A stretch of 64,000 nucleotides of DNA from Geoalkalibacter subterraneus. Lineage in GTDB: Bacteria; Desulfobacterota; Desulfuromonadia; Desulfuromonadales; Geoalkalibacteraceae. This document shows, one piece after another, positions 16,618 through 23,948 of this stretch (its first letter is position 1; each line of letters begins with the position of its first letter). The DNA lies in assembly GCF_000827125.1 (NCBI RefSeq), contig NZ_CP010311.1:3059001-3123000 (forward strand), given 5' to 3'. The translations under genes and the position numbers were made by a program. The notes beneath the pieces were generated by a model. That model saw only the letters and a list, made by a program, of their open reading frames with translations, had not been told where the DNA came from and searched no databases.

Positions 16618-16902
16618 TCAGCCGTGATTGCGGAACAGGCGCATGAGCAGAACACCGAAAATGGTCATGATGAGACCGACACAGATGCCAAGATACCCGA
16701 AGGCCTCCCCGGTGCCGATCCCCCAGAGTGTTGCGTCCCGGTAGAAGACCCAGAGAACGATCCCGGCAAAAGTAGCCACTCCGCCAATAATGTAGACGGC
16801 AATCGCCACCATGCCAAGCCCCATATTGGGAAGTTTGGGGGGAGTATCCTGCTGTTGAGAATCCGTTTTCTGCGGTTGTTCCTTTTTATCGGTGCGGGCC
16901 AT
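16618..16902 (-). CDS. Small two-helix membrane protein, unknown
   Basis: AGGAG lies before the ATG at 16902. The 94 residues have a charged Gln/Lys-rich head (MARTDKKEQPQKTDSQQQD) and two hydrophobic helices (MVAIAVYIIGGVATFAGIVLWVF and GYLGICVGLIMTIFGVLLM) joined by a short loop. It does not carry the QL motif of the small proteins in the neighbouring cytochrome operon. Function unknown. Its own terminator lies at 16420-16466. Confidence 0.7.
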   Translation of the reverse strand: MARTDKKEQPQKTDSQQQDTPPKLPNMGLGMVAIAVYIIGGVATFAGIVLWVFYRDATLWGIGTGEAFGYLGICVGLIMTIFGVLLMRLFRNHG

Positions 16903-16970
16903 GCTGTCACTCCTGTGCGGGAAGAATGGCGGGAGTCTAGCACCATCGTCGCCAGACCGCAAGAGCCCGG

Positions 16971-16979
16971 AGAACTCAG
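16971..16979. repeat. Target-site duplication, left copy (AGAACTCAG)
   Basis: The nonamer AGAACTCAG directly abuts the left inverted repeat of the insertion sequence and is repeated exactly at 19755-19763, outside the right inverted repeat. Confidence 0.9.
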
Positions 16980-17170
16980 CAGTGCTGACGCATGAAGCGA
17001 TGACCCGCGCCTGTGCTCAACGCCTCGGCGGGAAATTTGAGGCGTAATGCTGTCCGAATGACCCCAGAGACATCTGCCCCAGGGTGGGCGGAGCTTCTCA
17101 CGTGCTGTTTCCCCTGATTCAGGGCGTACCTACCCCTTCGCCTGCGGCGATAGGTGTGGTTGACCCTCTT

Positions 17171-18700
17171 TTATGTCAGCCGTAACTGGAAAGGGGCAGC
17201 AATCTGCTCGCGGATCCACGCCTGATTGAGCCACGGACTCGCTATCGTTTCGCGTACCAAGCGGATCAATCCCCGCACCCCGGTCTCCCGAATGATTCTG
17301 GCGATCTTTTCCGAATACCTCGCCATGATGTTGAACATGTGCCCCAATTGCATCAGATAATGGAAACCCTTCATCGCGTTCCAATCATGGCTAAAACAGT
17401 GCTCGTATTGGTAGCCGTGGTGCTTCTCTACCAGGAAGCCTGTTTCGACCCCCCAGCGCGAGCGTGCGCCCAGATTGCACCGCTCGTGGAGGTTCCATCG
17501 GTCGAGGGGCTCACTCGATAGCCAGAGGTGCCGGCTGGTCTTTTCCACCACGTCGCACCCCTGGTTGCCAATCTCTTGCCAGCTCTCCAGACATTCGACG
17601 ACGTTTACGATCTCCCGCTTCCTGCCGTTCGCCCCGAAGCTGTACTCTATCCTGTTTGCCCATCTGAAACGCTGCTGCCTGCCGCCCCAGGTTTGAAAAT
17701 GCCGGTTCTTCGGCTCAAGCCGTGCCAGGGCCTGAAATTCCTTCACCGTGCTCGGCAAGGCGTCGTCCTTCAGCACGATCATGTACTGCCATTTGTTCCG
17801 GCGGCACAGCTCCATGACTGGCCCGTTCGCATAGAGCCCGTCCAGCAACAACATGATCCGCAGCGCCGGAAACGCCTCTTTGAGCCTCGCAGCCAATCGA
17901 TAAAAAGCTTTCAGCTCGCAGTCCTGCTTGCTCCTGTGCGAATCTCCTTGCGTATGGCACAGGAACTCGCTCATCAAGGGAATGCTCATCCCGCCGGAAA
18001 AGGCGAGATTCGCCTGCAGGACATAGACGTAGTACTGCGTCTGCTCCGCGCTCTGCCCTCTATTGAACGTGCGTTGCAGGCATTCTTCGTCCCAAAGCCA
18101 GCCGCGCGCCATCTTCTGCGTACCGTCTACCGCAACGGGATAGCAATTATTGACCAAGTATCGGGAAAACTTCTTGTTTCGTATCCACTTCCGGATCAAT
18201 TCCAGCTGTACCGACGCGATCTGGTCCACCTCGATTTGTGACAATACCCTCTTGAGGGTGTCATGGTGGGGGGTCTCTTCGAGTTCGGGAAACAGGGCCT
18301 TCAGGTTCTCCCAGAGCATCGGACGGCTCATTTCCCTGGTCACCTCCCGCGAGGATGCCATCTGCAGCACGAACGACAGAATTCCCAACATCAGCAGCAC
18401 GGATAGCTTGTGCTTGGTCTTCTTCGCGGTTCTCGGATCCGGTATCGCCGACAATCGCCTCAAAAGCACCGGCAACTGGCCGCGAAACACCTTGAGCTGC
18501 TCCCAGGCCGCCTCGTTGCGGGCAAGACCCTCCTCCTCCACGCTTTTATAGCCGCTCTTGCGGTTGGCGATCGTGGCGTGGGAGGCCCTCTTCAACCCCT
18601 CTTCTTCCTGCTTGCGTCCGAGTTCCTTCTGCGCGCGTTTTCTCTGCCTTGCCTTCGCCTTGATCTCTTCGCGGTTCGCACGGCGGCTCGCTTTGCCCAT
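17171..18700 (-). CDS. DDE transposase of the insertion sequence
   Basis: The 509-residue protein starts with a strongly basic coiled region (RRANREEIKAKARQRKR, DNA binding), followed by a conserved block LLRRLSAIPDPRTAKKTKHK found in ISAs1/IS4-related transposases. The RNase H-like core has Asp192 (PVAVDGTQK), Asp287 (IMLLLDGLYANG) and a C-terminal Glu region (GVETGFLVEKHHGYQYEH), the DDE triad. No frameshift is present. It is the second gene of the IS and should catalyse cutting and joining at the 17-bp ends. Confidence 0.92.
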   Translation of the reverse strand: MGKASRRANREEIKAKARQRKRAQKELGRKQEEEGLKRASHATIANRKSGYKSVEEEGLARNEAAWEQLKVFRGQLPVLLRRLSAIPDPRTAKKTKHKLSVLLMLGILSFVLQMASSREVTREMSRPMLWENLKALFPELEETPHHDTLKRVLSQIEVDQIASVQLELIRKWIRNKKFSRYLVNNCYPVAVDGTQKMARGWLWDEECLQRTFNRGQSAEQTQYYVYVLQANLAFSGGMSIPLMSEFLCHTQGDSHRSKQDCELKAFYRLAARLKEAFPALRIMLLLDGLYANGPVMELCRRNKWQYMIVLKDDALPSTVKEFQALARLEPKNRHFQTWGGRQQRFRWANRIEYSFGANGRKREIVNVVECLESWQEIGNQGCDVVEKTSRHLWLSSEPLDRWNLHERCNLGARSRWGVETGFLVEKHHGYQYEHCFSHDWNAMKGFHYLMQLGHMFNIMARYSEKIARIIRETGVRGLIRLVRETIASPWLNQAWIREQIAAPFQLRLT

Positions 18701-18718
18701 GGCGCCACCCCCTGCCTG

Positions 18719-19603
18719 CTACGAGCAAAGCGCGCCGCGGAAATCTCCCGCAAGCGGCTTCACGAAGATCTTCTTGGGGGTCGTGCTGTAGCTCTTTCCC
18801 CTGCGCGCCAGACCTTGGCCGGTCGTCATCCCCAGGTACTGCCAGTTCGCTGCCAGATAACAGGTCCCTGCATAAAGCTCAGGGTCCACGAACGTTTCCA
18901 ACAGCAGCGGCCGATATCCCCAACGTTTGTGCCAATCGTCCCCGATGCGCCTTGCCGCCTTCCCTAAGGTGTGGCTTGCCAGGTTTTTCACCTGTACCCA
19001 GGGAAACACCAGAAAACGGCTGTTGTTGATGACGAACCCCAGGTTCCTCAGTCGCTCATCCTTGCTCCAGCCGATAAAGCGATCCCGCTCCTGCAACGAC
19101 TTCGCCGCGCCGCAAAACAGCAGACACCCCAAAAGCCCCCTCTCGCTCTCGATGAAGTAGCGTTGGAAACAGCCGATGGGAGGCGTGTACCCCAGGTAGT
19201 GATAGCGGCTCACATACTCGTTCCATAGATCGGCCGCATCCTTGCTGTCCGCCCCTGCCAGCCGAACCGGTCCGATCTCTGCGACGCTGCCTTTTACCGC
19301 CGTGGTCGCCTCCGTTCTGCGCGTCGGCTTCGGCTGCTTCTTCAGCCCCGCTCCCGGGGCGATGGTCCGCTTCCGCGGAAGCTTCAGCAATCCCTGCTGT
19401 TCGAGCTTCTCCAGTAGCTTCAGGCAGGCATCCCTCTTCAAACTCCCCGAAGCGGTGCGCCAATCCAGGTGCTCACAAATGGTAAATGCCAGTTCGAATC
19501 GGCTCAATCCTGAACATGTCGAAACCGTTTCCTGAATCGCCTCCACTTCTTCAGGACCGATGGTTCTCCCGCAGTGAACCAGTTGCTTCCTCTCGTCTCT
19601 CAT
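18719..19603 (-). CDS. DUF4338 (DruA-type) protein carried by the insertion sequence
   Basis: The 294-residue protein has an N-terminal winged-helix-like part (ETVSTCSGLSRFELAFTICE, LLEKLEQQGLLKLPRK), a linker, and the DUF4338 domain (~125-290): YHYLGYTPPIG, a GWSKDERLRNLGFVINNSRF block, FPWVQVKNLASHTLG, LLETFVDPELYAGTCY, ANWQYLGMTTGQG. DUF4338 defines DruA of the Druantia anti-phage systems, but the domain is also widespread next to transposases. Here it is the first gene of a two-gene IS with no other Druantia genes, so a role in transposition or in host interaction of the element is more likely than stand-alone defence. The biochemical activity is not known to me. Confidence 0.88.
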   Translation of the reverse strand: MRDERKQLVHCGRTIGPEEVEAIQETVSTCSGLSRFELAFTICEHLDWRTASGSLKRDACLKLLEKLEQQGLLKLPRKRTIAPGAGLKKQPKPTRRTEATTAVKGSVAEIGPVRLAGADSKDAADLWNEYVSRYHYLGYTPPIGCFQRYFIESERGLLGCLLFCGAAKSLQERDRFIGWSKDERLRNLGFVINNSRFLVFPWVQVKNLASHTLGKAARRIGDDWHKRWGYRPLLLETFVDPELYAGTCYLAANWQYLGMTTGQGLARRGKSYSTTPKKIFVKPLAGDFRGALCS

Positions 19604-19754
19604 GGCGCAGCCTCCTGGGTGAAATCACAGTCATGCCACGCTACCTTAGCGAAAAGCCGAAGCGTTGTCTAGGGTTGTTTTGCGACAAAATATTTTAGAG
19701 TCCCCCCGGAGTAGCGCTGTTTATCGGCGTAGGGAATTTCATGCGTCAGCACTG

Positions 19755-19763
19755 AGAACTCAG
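19755..19763. repeat. Target-site duplication, right copy (AGAACTCAG)
   Basis: This matches the copy at 16971-16979 exactly and contains the stop codon (19760-19762) of the adjacent diguanylate cyclase gene. Confidence 0.9.
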
Positions 19764-21529
19764 GAATAAAACTTGAATGTGTCCCGGCCGCAATCTTTGG
19801 CTCCATACATGGCGGTATCGGCATGAATCATCAAAGTCTCTGCCGTCTGCCCGTCGGTCGGATATACCGCGATGCCGATACTGGTGGTGATATGCAGCTC
19901 GGCGTCATCTTCTGCATCGCCCAAGACCACGGGCGGCAGAAGACTCTTCTGGATCTTTGCGGCCACCGCCCGAGCCTCGTCGCTGTCATGCATCTCTTCA
20001 AGGATTATGACAAATTCGTCGCCGCCGATGCGCGCAACGGTATCGGCTTCCCGCACACTGGCGTTGAGCCTTTCGGCGACCTCGCGCAGGATCCGATCAC
20101 CCGCCTCATGGCCGAGGGAGTCATTGAAATGCTTGAAGCAGTCCAGGTCAAGGAACATCAAAGCCAAAGAACGGCCTGAACGGCGTGCCCGCTCCAGTGC
20201 GTGCTCCAGGCGGTCCTTGAACAGCAACCGGTTAGGCAGTCCCGTCAGAGGGTCATGATGAGCCAGATGCTTCAAGCGGCGCTCGCTCTCTCGGACCTTG
20301 GCTTCCGCCTCCACCCGCGCGGTAATATCCCGGGAAGCCTCGATAATCCCAAGCAGTGAACCATCCCCCCTCCACAGGGGTGAAGCCACCAGTTCCACGA
20401 TGCGCTCCTCGCCCTGATGATGATGGCGATGAACGACAGTAACCGAACGGCCTGTGCGCAGCACCTCCCGAAGCGGGCAGGGATGATCTTCTCCGGTGCA
20501 GGGTGCATCGCTGTGATGAGAGAAACGGTGACAGAGCCGTTCTTCCTCTGTCATAAGGTCTGCCGAATCGCGTCCGGCAGCGGCATTCATCAACAAGACC
20601 CGGAATTCAGTATCGATCACCATGATCGGATCGGCAATCCCATCAATGACGCTTTGCAGAAAGCCTCGCTCTCGCAGAACGCTCTCTTCACGGTCGGCCA
20701 CGGCGCGGGCCATGGTATCGAACGCCTGGGAGATATCGGCCATCTCATCTTTTCCTGCAATGGCCGCCCGTACCGAATAATCGCCCCCTTCCCAGGCCGT
20801 GGTGGCACTTTTAAGGTGCTCCATGGGTCGCAGCACAAAACGCTTGAGAAAAAAGGAAATAGAGAGAAAGGTGAGAGCAAAAAGCCCCAGATGGGTAAAA
20901 AAGTTCTGCTTCATCTGCCTTGCCACGCGCTGTTCCAGAATGGACGCAGGCAGCTTGATGCTTAGAATTCCAGCAAGATCCTCCATCTCATAATCGAGGT
21001 CGGTGTCGTAATAATCCCTGAGAGTCGGTGAAGCTTCCCCCTCCCGGCTGTGGCAGTTAAGGCAGTAGGAGTCGATCCACAAAGGGGTGGAATACTGGAA
21101 AAAACGCTGGCCCTCCTCGCTGTGGTAGGTGTCCATCCACTCTTCGGCCGTAGGGTTTTCCTTGAAGAAGCGGATCGCCTCTTTCTCGATACCGTCAGCC
21201 CGATTGACCGGGTTGCGGGGTCGGTCCGACACATTGTTGAAGGTCAGGCCGCTGTTATTCCATTGTTCAAAATGCCGGACAATGCGCGGCAGGGCATGCC
21301 CCGGCAGAAATCCCAATGTATTTTCATCCAGTTCCAACCCGCTTTCGAGAAACTGCCTCTGGTAGACAAAGCGGGTCGCCATGATGAAATCATGCAGAAC
21401 CTTGGCTTCAGCATACATGTCACGCTGCACATCACGGCGGATCTGGCGGTAGTCGAAAAACTCCACCACGGCAAAAGAAAGAAAAAAGATCATGCCGATG
21501 GCCGCCATCAGCTTTGTCTGAAGCCTCAT
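19760..21529 (-). CDS. Heme-sensor membrane diguanylate cyclase (DUF3365-HAMP-PAS-GGDEF)
   Basis: A signal-anchor helix (~8-24) precedes a periplasmic Tll0287/DUF3365-type domain (~30-205) with a single c-heme motif CLNCH (156-160). A second membrane helix (~209-229), a HAMP domain, a PAS domain with several Cys/His residues (~290-410), and a GGDEF domain (~430-589) follow. The active motif is intact (RIGGDEFVI), so it should make cyclic di-GMP from two GTP; no EAL domain follows. A covalently bound periplasmic heme suggests sensing of redox state or a small ligand. The insertion sequence overlaps its stop codon without changing the protein. Confidence 0.93.
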   Translation of the reverse strand: MRLQTKLMAAIGMIFFLSFAVVEFFDYRQIRRDVQRDMYAEAKVLHDFIMATRFVYQRQFLESGLELDENTLGFLPGHALPRIVRHFEQWNNSGLTFNNVSDRPRNPVNRADGIEKEAIRFFKENPTAEEWMDTYHSEEGQRFFQYSTPLWIDSYCLNCHSREGEASPTLRDYYDTDLDYEMEDLAGILSIKLPASILEQRVARQMKQNFFTHLGLFALTFLSISFFLKRFVLRPMEHLKSATTAWEGGDYSVRAAIAGKDEMADISQAFDTMARAVADREESVLRERGFLQSVIDGIADPIMVIDTEFRVLLMNAAAGRDSADLMTEEERLCHRFSHHSDAPCTGEDHPCPLREVLRTGRSVTVVHRHHHQGEERIVELVASPLWRGDGSLLGIIEASRDITARVEAEAKVRESERRLKHLAHHDPLTGLPNRLLFKDRLEHALERARRSGRSLALMFLDLDCFKHFNDSLGHEAGDRILREVAERLNASVREADTVARIGGDEFVIILEEMHDSDEARAVAAKIQKSLLPPVVLGDAEDDAELHITTSIGIAVYPTDGQTAETLMIHADTAMYGAKDCGRDTFKFYS

Positions 21530-21742
21530 ATAAGAACACCTATGAATTAAACGTCGAAACAGTAAAAATAATTAACTATGATAAATCATTTTCGCAAAAA
21601 GGTTAAGCAAGGTCAAGAATTTGCCCTTAATCAGGCTTGTCTTGATATGTGAATTGCTTCAGCAAGAAGTAAAACTCCTGTCGAGCAGAAGGATTAAAAT
21701 AAGAACTATCTGAGCTTTATCAGAACATTAGCTGTTTTTTTG

Positions 21743-21771
21743 TTGCGCTGACTGTTTTCCTGAGACATAAT
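21743..21771 (+). promoter_or_regulatory. Possible sigma-70 promoter of the minor-pilin operon
   Basis: TTGCGC (21743-21748), 17 nt, then CATAAT (21766-21771; 5/6 match) lie 75 nt before the first pilin start. The -35 match is poor. The remainder of the 316-nt divergent gap 21530-21845 is A/T-rich with no other signal recognised. Confidence 0.35.
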
Positions 21772-21845
21772 CCCCTCGCTCTATCATGTTATTTATTCGG
21801 ACACCGTTGTTCGAGACTGGATTGTTTGTTTCAGGGGGACCCGCC

Positions 21846-22322
21846 ATGCAAGCTCTATTGCGATCTCAAGTAGGGATTACTCTTCTTGAGACTCTCATCG
21901 TTCTCGCCCTTATCTTCACGCTCTGCTCTCTGACCGGCCCCGCTCTTGGCAGGTGGCAGGCACGTTTCCAGGAAAAAACAGAACTTCGCGTTTTGGTGGA
22001 AGCCTTTCAACGGGCTCGCTCCGAGGCTGCGCGCCGCAATTGTGACGTTCTGCTGGCCTTGACCCTCGCCGATGAACACAGCGGCGGTGGCTTCCAGATT
22101 CTGGCGCGGGATTCGGAGGGACGGTCTGATCCAATCCGCGACCTTCGCCGGCTGAAAGCTCTGTCCCTCGTCGGGACAACCTTCAGCGGTGCTCCGCACG
22201 CCGGATTCAACAATCGCGGACTGCCGCTTGGGCTGGGCGGGTCGATTCAACTTGAAGGACGCCACACCCAGCGCAGCTACCGTATCAGTCAGAATGCGGG
22301 AGGAAGGGTTCGGGTCCAGTGA
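21846..22322 (+). CDS. fimT: FimT/GspH-type minor pseudopilin
   Basis: The start at 21846 follows AGGGGGA and yields a type III prepilin leader (MQALLRSQVG) cleaved before ITLLETLIVLALIFTL, with the conserved Glu at +5; an upstream ATG at 21786 would give an overlong leader. The rest of the ~158 residues is the small globular head with the ARSEAARRN motif typical of FimT/GspH. It initiates a five-gene operon for the minor pilin/PilY1 priming complex of a type IV pilus. Confidence 0.88.
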   Translation: MQALLRSQVGITLLETLIVLALIFTLCSLTGPALGRWQARFQEKTELRVLVEAFQRARSEAARRNCDVLLALTLADEHSGGGFQILARDSEGRSDPIRDLRRLKALSLVGTTFSGAPHAGFNNRGLPLGLGGSIQLEGRHTQRSYRISQNAGGRVRVQ

Positions 22323-23011
22323 ATTCTCGCCATAGAAGATTCGCAAGCAGGGTGTTTTTGAACAGAAGGACAGGCTTCAGCCTGCTTGAGGTGCTTATGG
22401 CGATGACGCTGACCTCGGTGGCCGCCATCAGTATGCTGACCCTGTATCAGAGCCATCTGCGGGCTTACCAGCATGGAAAAGCGCAGATCGAAACACAGGA
22501 CAAGCTGCGCGTGGCGCTGGCCCGCATAAGCCACGAACTGCGAAGCGCCGGCTATGACCCCAGCGCAACCAGCGGAGCGGGGGTAGTCGTCGCGCAAAGG
22601 GATTTTCTCTATTTAACCCGCGATCTGGTGCCCTCCACCCCGTCCGCCCTGGATGGGGCCGACGAACATCTGGCCTTCTGCCTCTACCGCGATGATACGC
22701 TCGGCATCCACCGCGGACGCCAGGGCGGCGGCAGCTGCTCCGGCACCGGACGCGATGCCACGGATTGTCCCGGAAGGGGCTACCATCAACCGCTGGCCGA
22801 GAAGATCACCCGCCTTGAATTTCGTTATTTCGGCAGAAATGAAGCGGGGGAGGAAGAGGTTCTGCCTTTTGACGGGGCAAATGAATCACTTTCGGAGCCC
22901 GGCGCGATTCGGCGCATCGAGGTCGTTCTCGGAGCGGAGTTTTCCTTTCGAGGGCAGAGCCGCACCGTCGAGCGGCGCGAATCGGTCTATGTCCGCAACA
23001 TGGGGTTGTAA
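22319..23011 (+). CDS. pilW: PilW-type minor pseudopilin
   Basis: A GTG start overlaps the fimT stop (GTGA). After a basic leader of about 18 residues the prepilin site TG/FSLLEVLMAMTLTSVAAI is present. The body includes ELRSAGYDPSA, characteristic of PilW, and a C-terminal beta region. With 230 residues it is shorter than many PilW. It should be processed by PilD and insert in the tip complex. Confidence 0.9.
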   Translation: MNSRHRRFASRVFLNRRTGFSLLEVLMAMTLTSVAAISMLTLYQSHLRAYQHGKAQIETQDKLRVALARISHELRSAGYDPSATSGAGVVVAQRDFLYLTRDLVPSTPSALDGADEHLAFCLYRDDTLGIHRGRQGGGSCSGTGRDATDCPGRGYHQPLAEKITRLEFRYFGRNEAGEEEVLPFDGANESLSEPGAIRRIEVVLGAEFSFRGQSRTVERRESVYVRNMGL

Positions 23012-23014
23012 AAA

Positions 23015-23440
23015 ATGCCTGGCAACCGGCAAGGGTTCACACTCCTCGAAGTCCTCTTCGCGATGACGGTTTTCACCATCGGTGTCCTGGCTATCGCAGC
23101 TCTGCAGGGAACCGGCCTGCGAGCAGCGGCACAGGCAAAAGCATTGAATGAGGGGCAGAGCGCGGCACGCACCATGGTCGAACAGTTGATGGCGCTCCCC
23201 GGCGATCATCCCCGCCTCAGCGATCGCGACGGTGACGGCGCAGCAGGATTGATGGATGCAGGCGAGGAGGCGGATCACGTCCTTATCCCACCGGGTCAGG
23301 AGAGAATGAAGCTGTCCTGGAATATCGCCACAGGCTGGCCGCGCCCCGGAGTCACAACCATACGGGTCATCGCTCATTGGTCCGAGCGCGGCCGGGAACG
23401 GCGCACGGCTCTCGAATTCGAAAGAAACAGTTTATTTTAG
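23015..23440 (+). CDS. pilV: PilV-type minor pseudopilin
   Basis: A very short leader (MPGNRQG) precedes FTLLEVLFAMTVFTIGVLAI with Glu5. The segment AALQGTGLRAAAQAKALNEG is the usual PilV core, followed by an Asp-rich loop (DRDGDGAAGLMDAGEEAD) that could bind calcium. It begins 3 nt after pilW and has 141 residues. Confidence 0.9.
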   Translation: MPGNRQGFTLLEVLFAMTVFTIGVLAIAALQGTGLRAAAQAKALNEGQSAARTMVEQLMALPGDHPRLSDRDGDGAAGLMDAGEEADHVLIPPGQERMKLSWNIATGWPRPGVTTIRVIAHWSERGRERRTALEFERNSLF

Positions 23441-23449
23441 GAGAGAGAA

Positions 23450-23947
23450 ATGCAAACGCCACCCTCTCAGATATTCAACCAGAAAGGTGCCGCGTTGCTG
23501 ACGGCGATTATGATCCTGGCGTCTCTGACCCTTCTGGGGCTCGCCTCCGTCTCTGGCGGGCTGGTGGAACTGGCCATAGCCCGCAACAATGCAGCACATA
23601 ACCAGGCTTTTTATCAGGCGGAAAATGGCTGGCGCCATGCTGCCGCCTGGCTTGCAGAACATCCCGATGCACCACGGGAAGACCTGGGCAGCCGCACCGT
23701 CACAGATCCCTGGGACCAGGCTTTTGTCCCAGAACTTGCAGAGGAGCCCGAGCCTGTTCTTTCCGAAGAAGGCCGCCCGCTCTTCAGCGCCGCTATAGTT
23801 TATGACGGCATGTCTCGCCCGCCCCTTTTCAGTGACAACGTTCGCGCGCTGCGTTACAGGATTCAGGCGAAGGGAATGGGGCCGGCCCAGGCGGTGGCCG
23901 GGATCGAAGTCCAGCTGCACCGCCTGATTCCGGCGCCCGGGTACTGA
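23450..23947 (+). CDS. pilX: PilX-type minor pseudopilin
   Basis: GGAGAGAG precedes the ATG. The N-terminus QKGAALLTAIMILASLTLLG lacks the Glu5 of true pilins and instead has the PilX pattern (GAALL), followed by NNAAHNQAFYQAENGWRHA, the PilX hallmark. The protein has 165 residues. It lies directly before the PilY1-like gene as in other Gammaproteobacterial and Desulfuromonadales operons. Confidence 0.87.
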   Translation: MQTPPSQIFNQKGAALLTAIMILASLTLLGLASVSGGLVELAIARNNAAHNQAFYQAENGWRHAAAWLAEHPDAPREDLGSRTVTDPWDQAFVPELAEEPEPVLSEEGRPLFSAAIVYDGMSRPPLFSDNVRALRYRIQAKGMGPAQAVAGIEVQLHRLIPAPGY

Positions 23948-23948
23948 T

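Larger units (their letters stand above)
16980..19754 (-). mobile_element. Complete two-gene insertion sequence (2775 bp) with DUF4338 passenger
   Basis: The ends are perfect 17-bp inverted repeats, CAGTGCTGACGCATGAA at 16980-16996 and its complement at 19738-19754. They are bounded by a 9-bp direct duplication AGAACTCAG on each side, the footprint of transposition. Inside, both genes read leftward: a DUF4338 protein then a DDE transposase, 18 nt apart. The right-hand duplication contains the TGA stop of the diguanylate cyclase gene, so that gene was regenerated intact. The identical duplication and repeats suggest the insertion is recent. I cannot assign the IS family by eye. Confidence 0.92.

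Noticed and set aside
18719-19603. A Druantia anti-phage defence locus
   Set aside because: The DUF4338 gene is within the bounds of an insertion sequence and no other Druantia gene (such as the large helicase DruE) is in the window.
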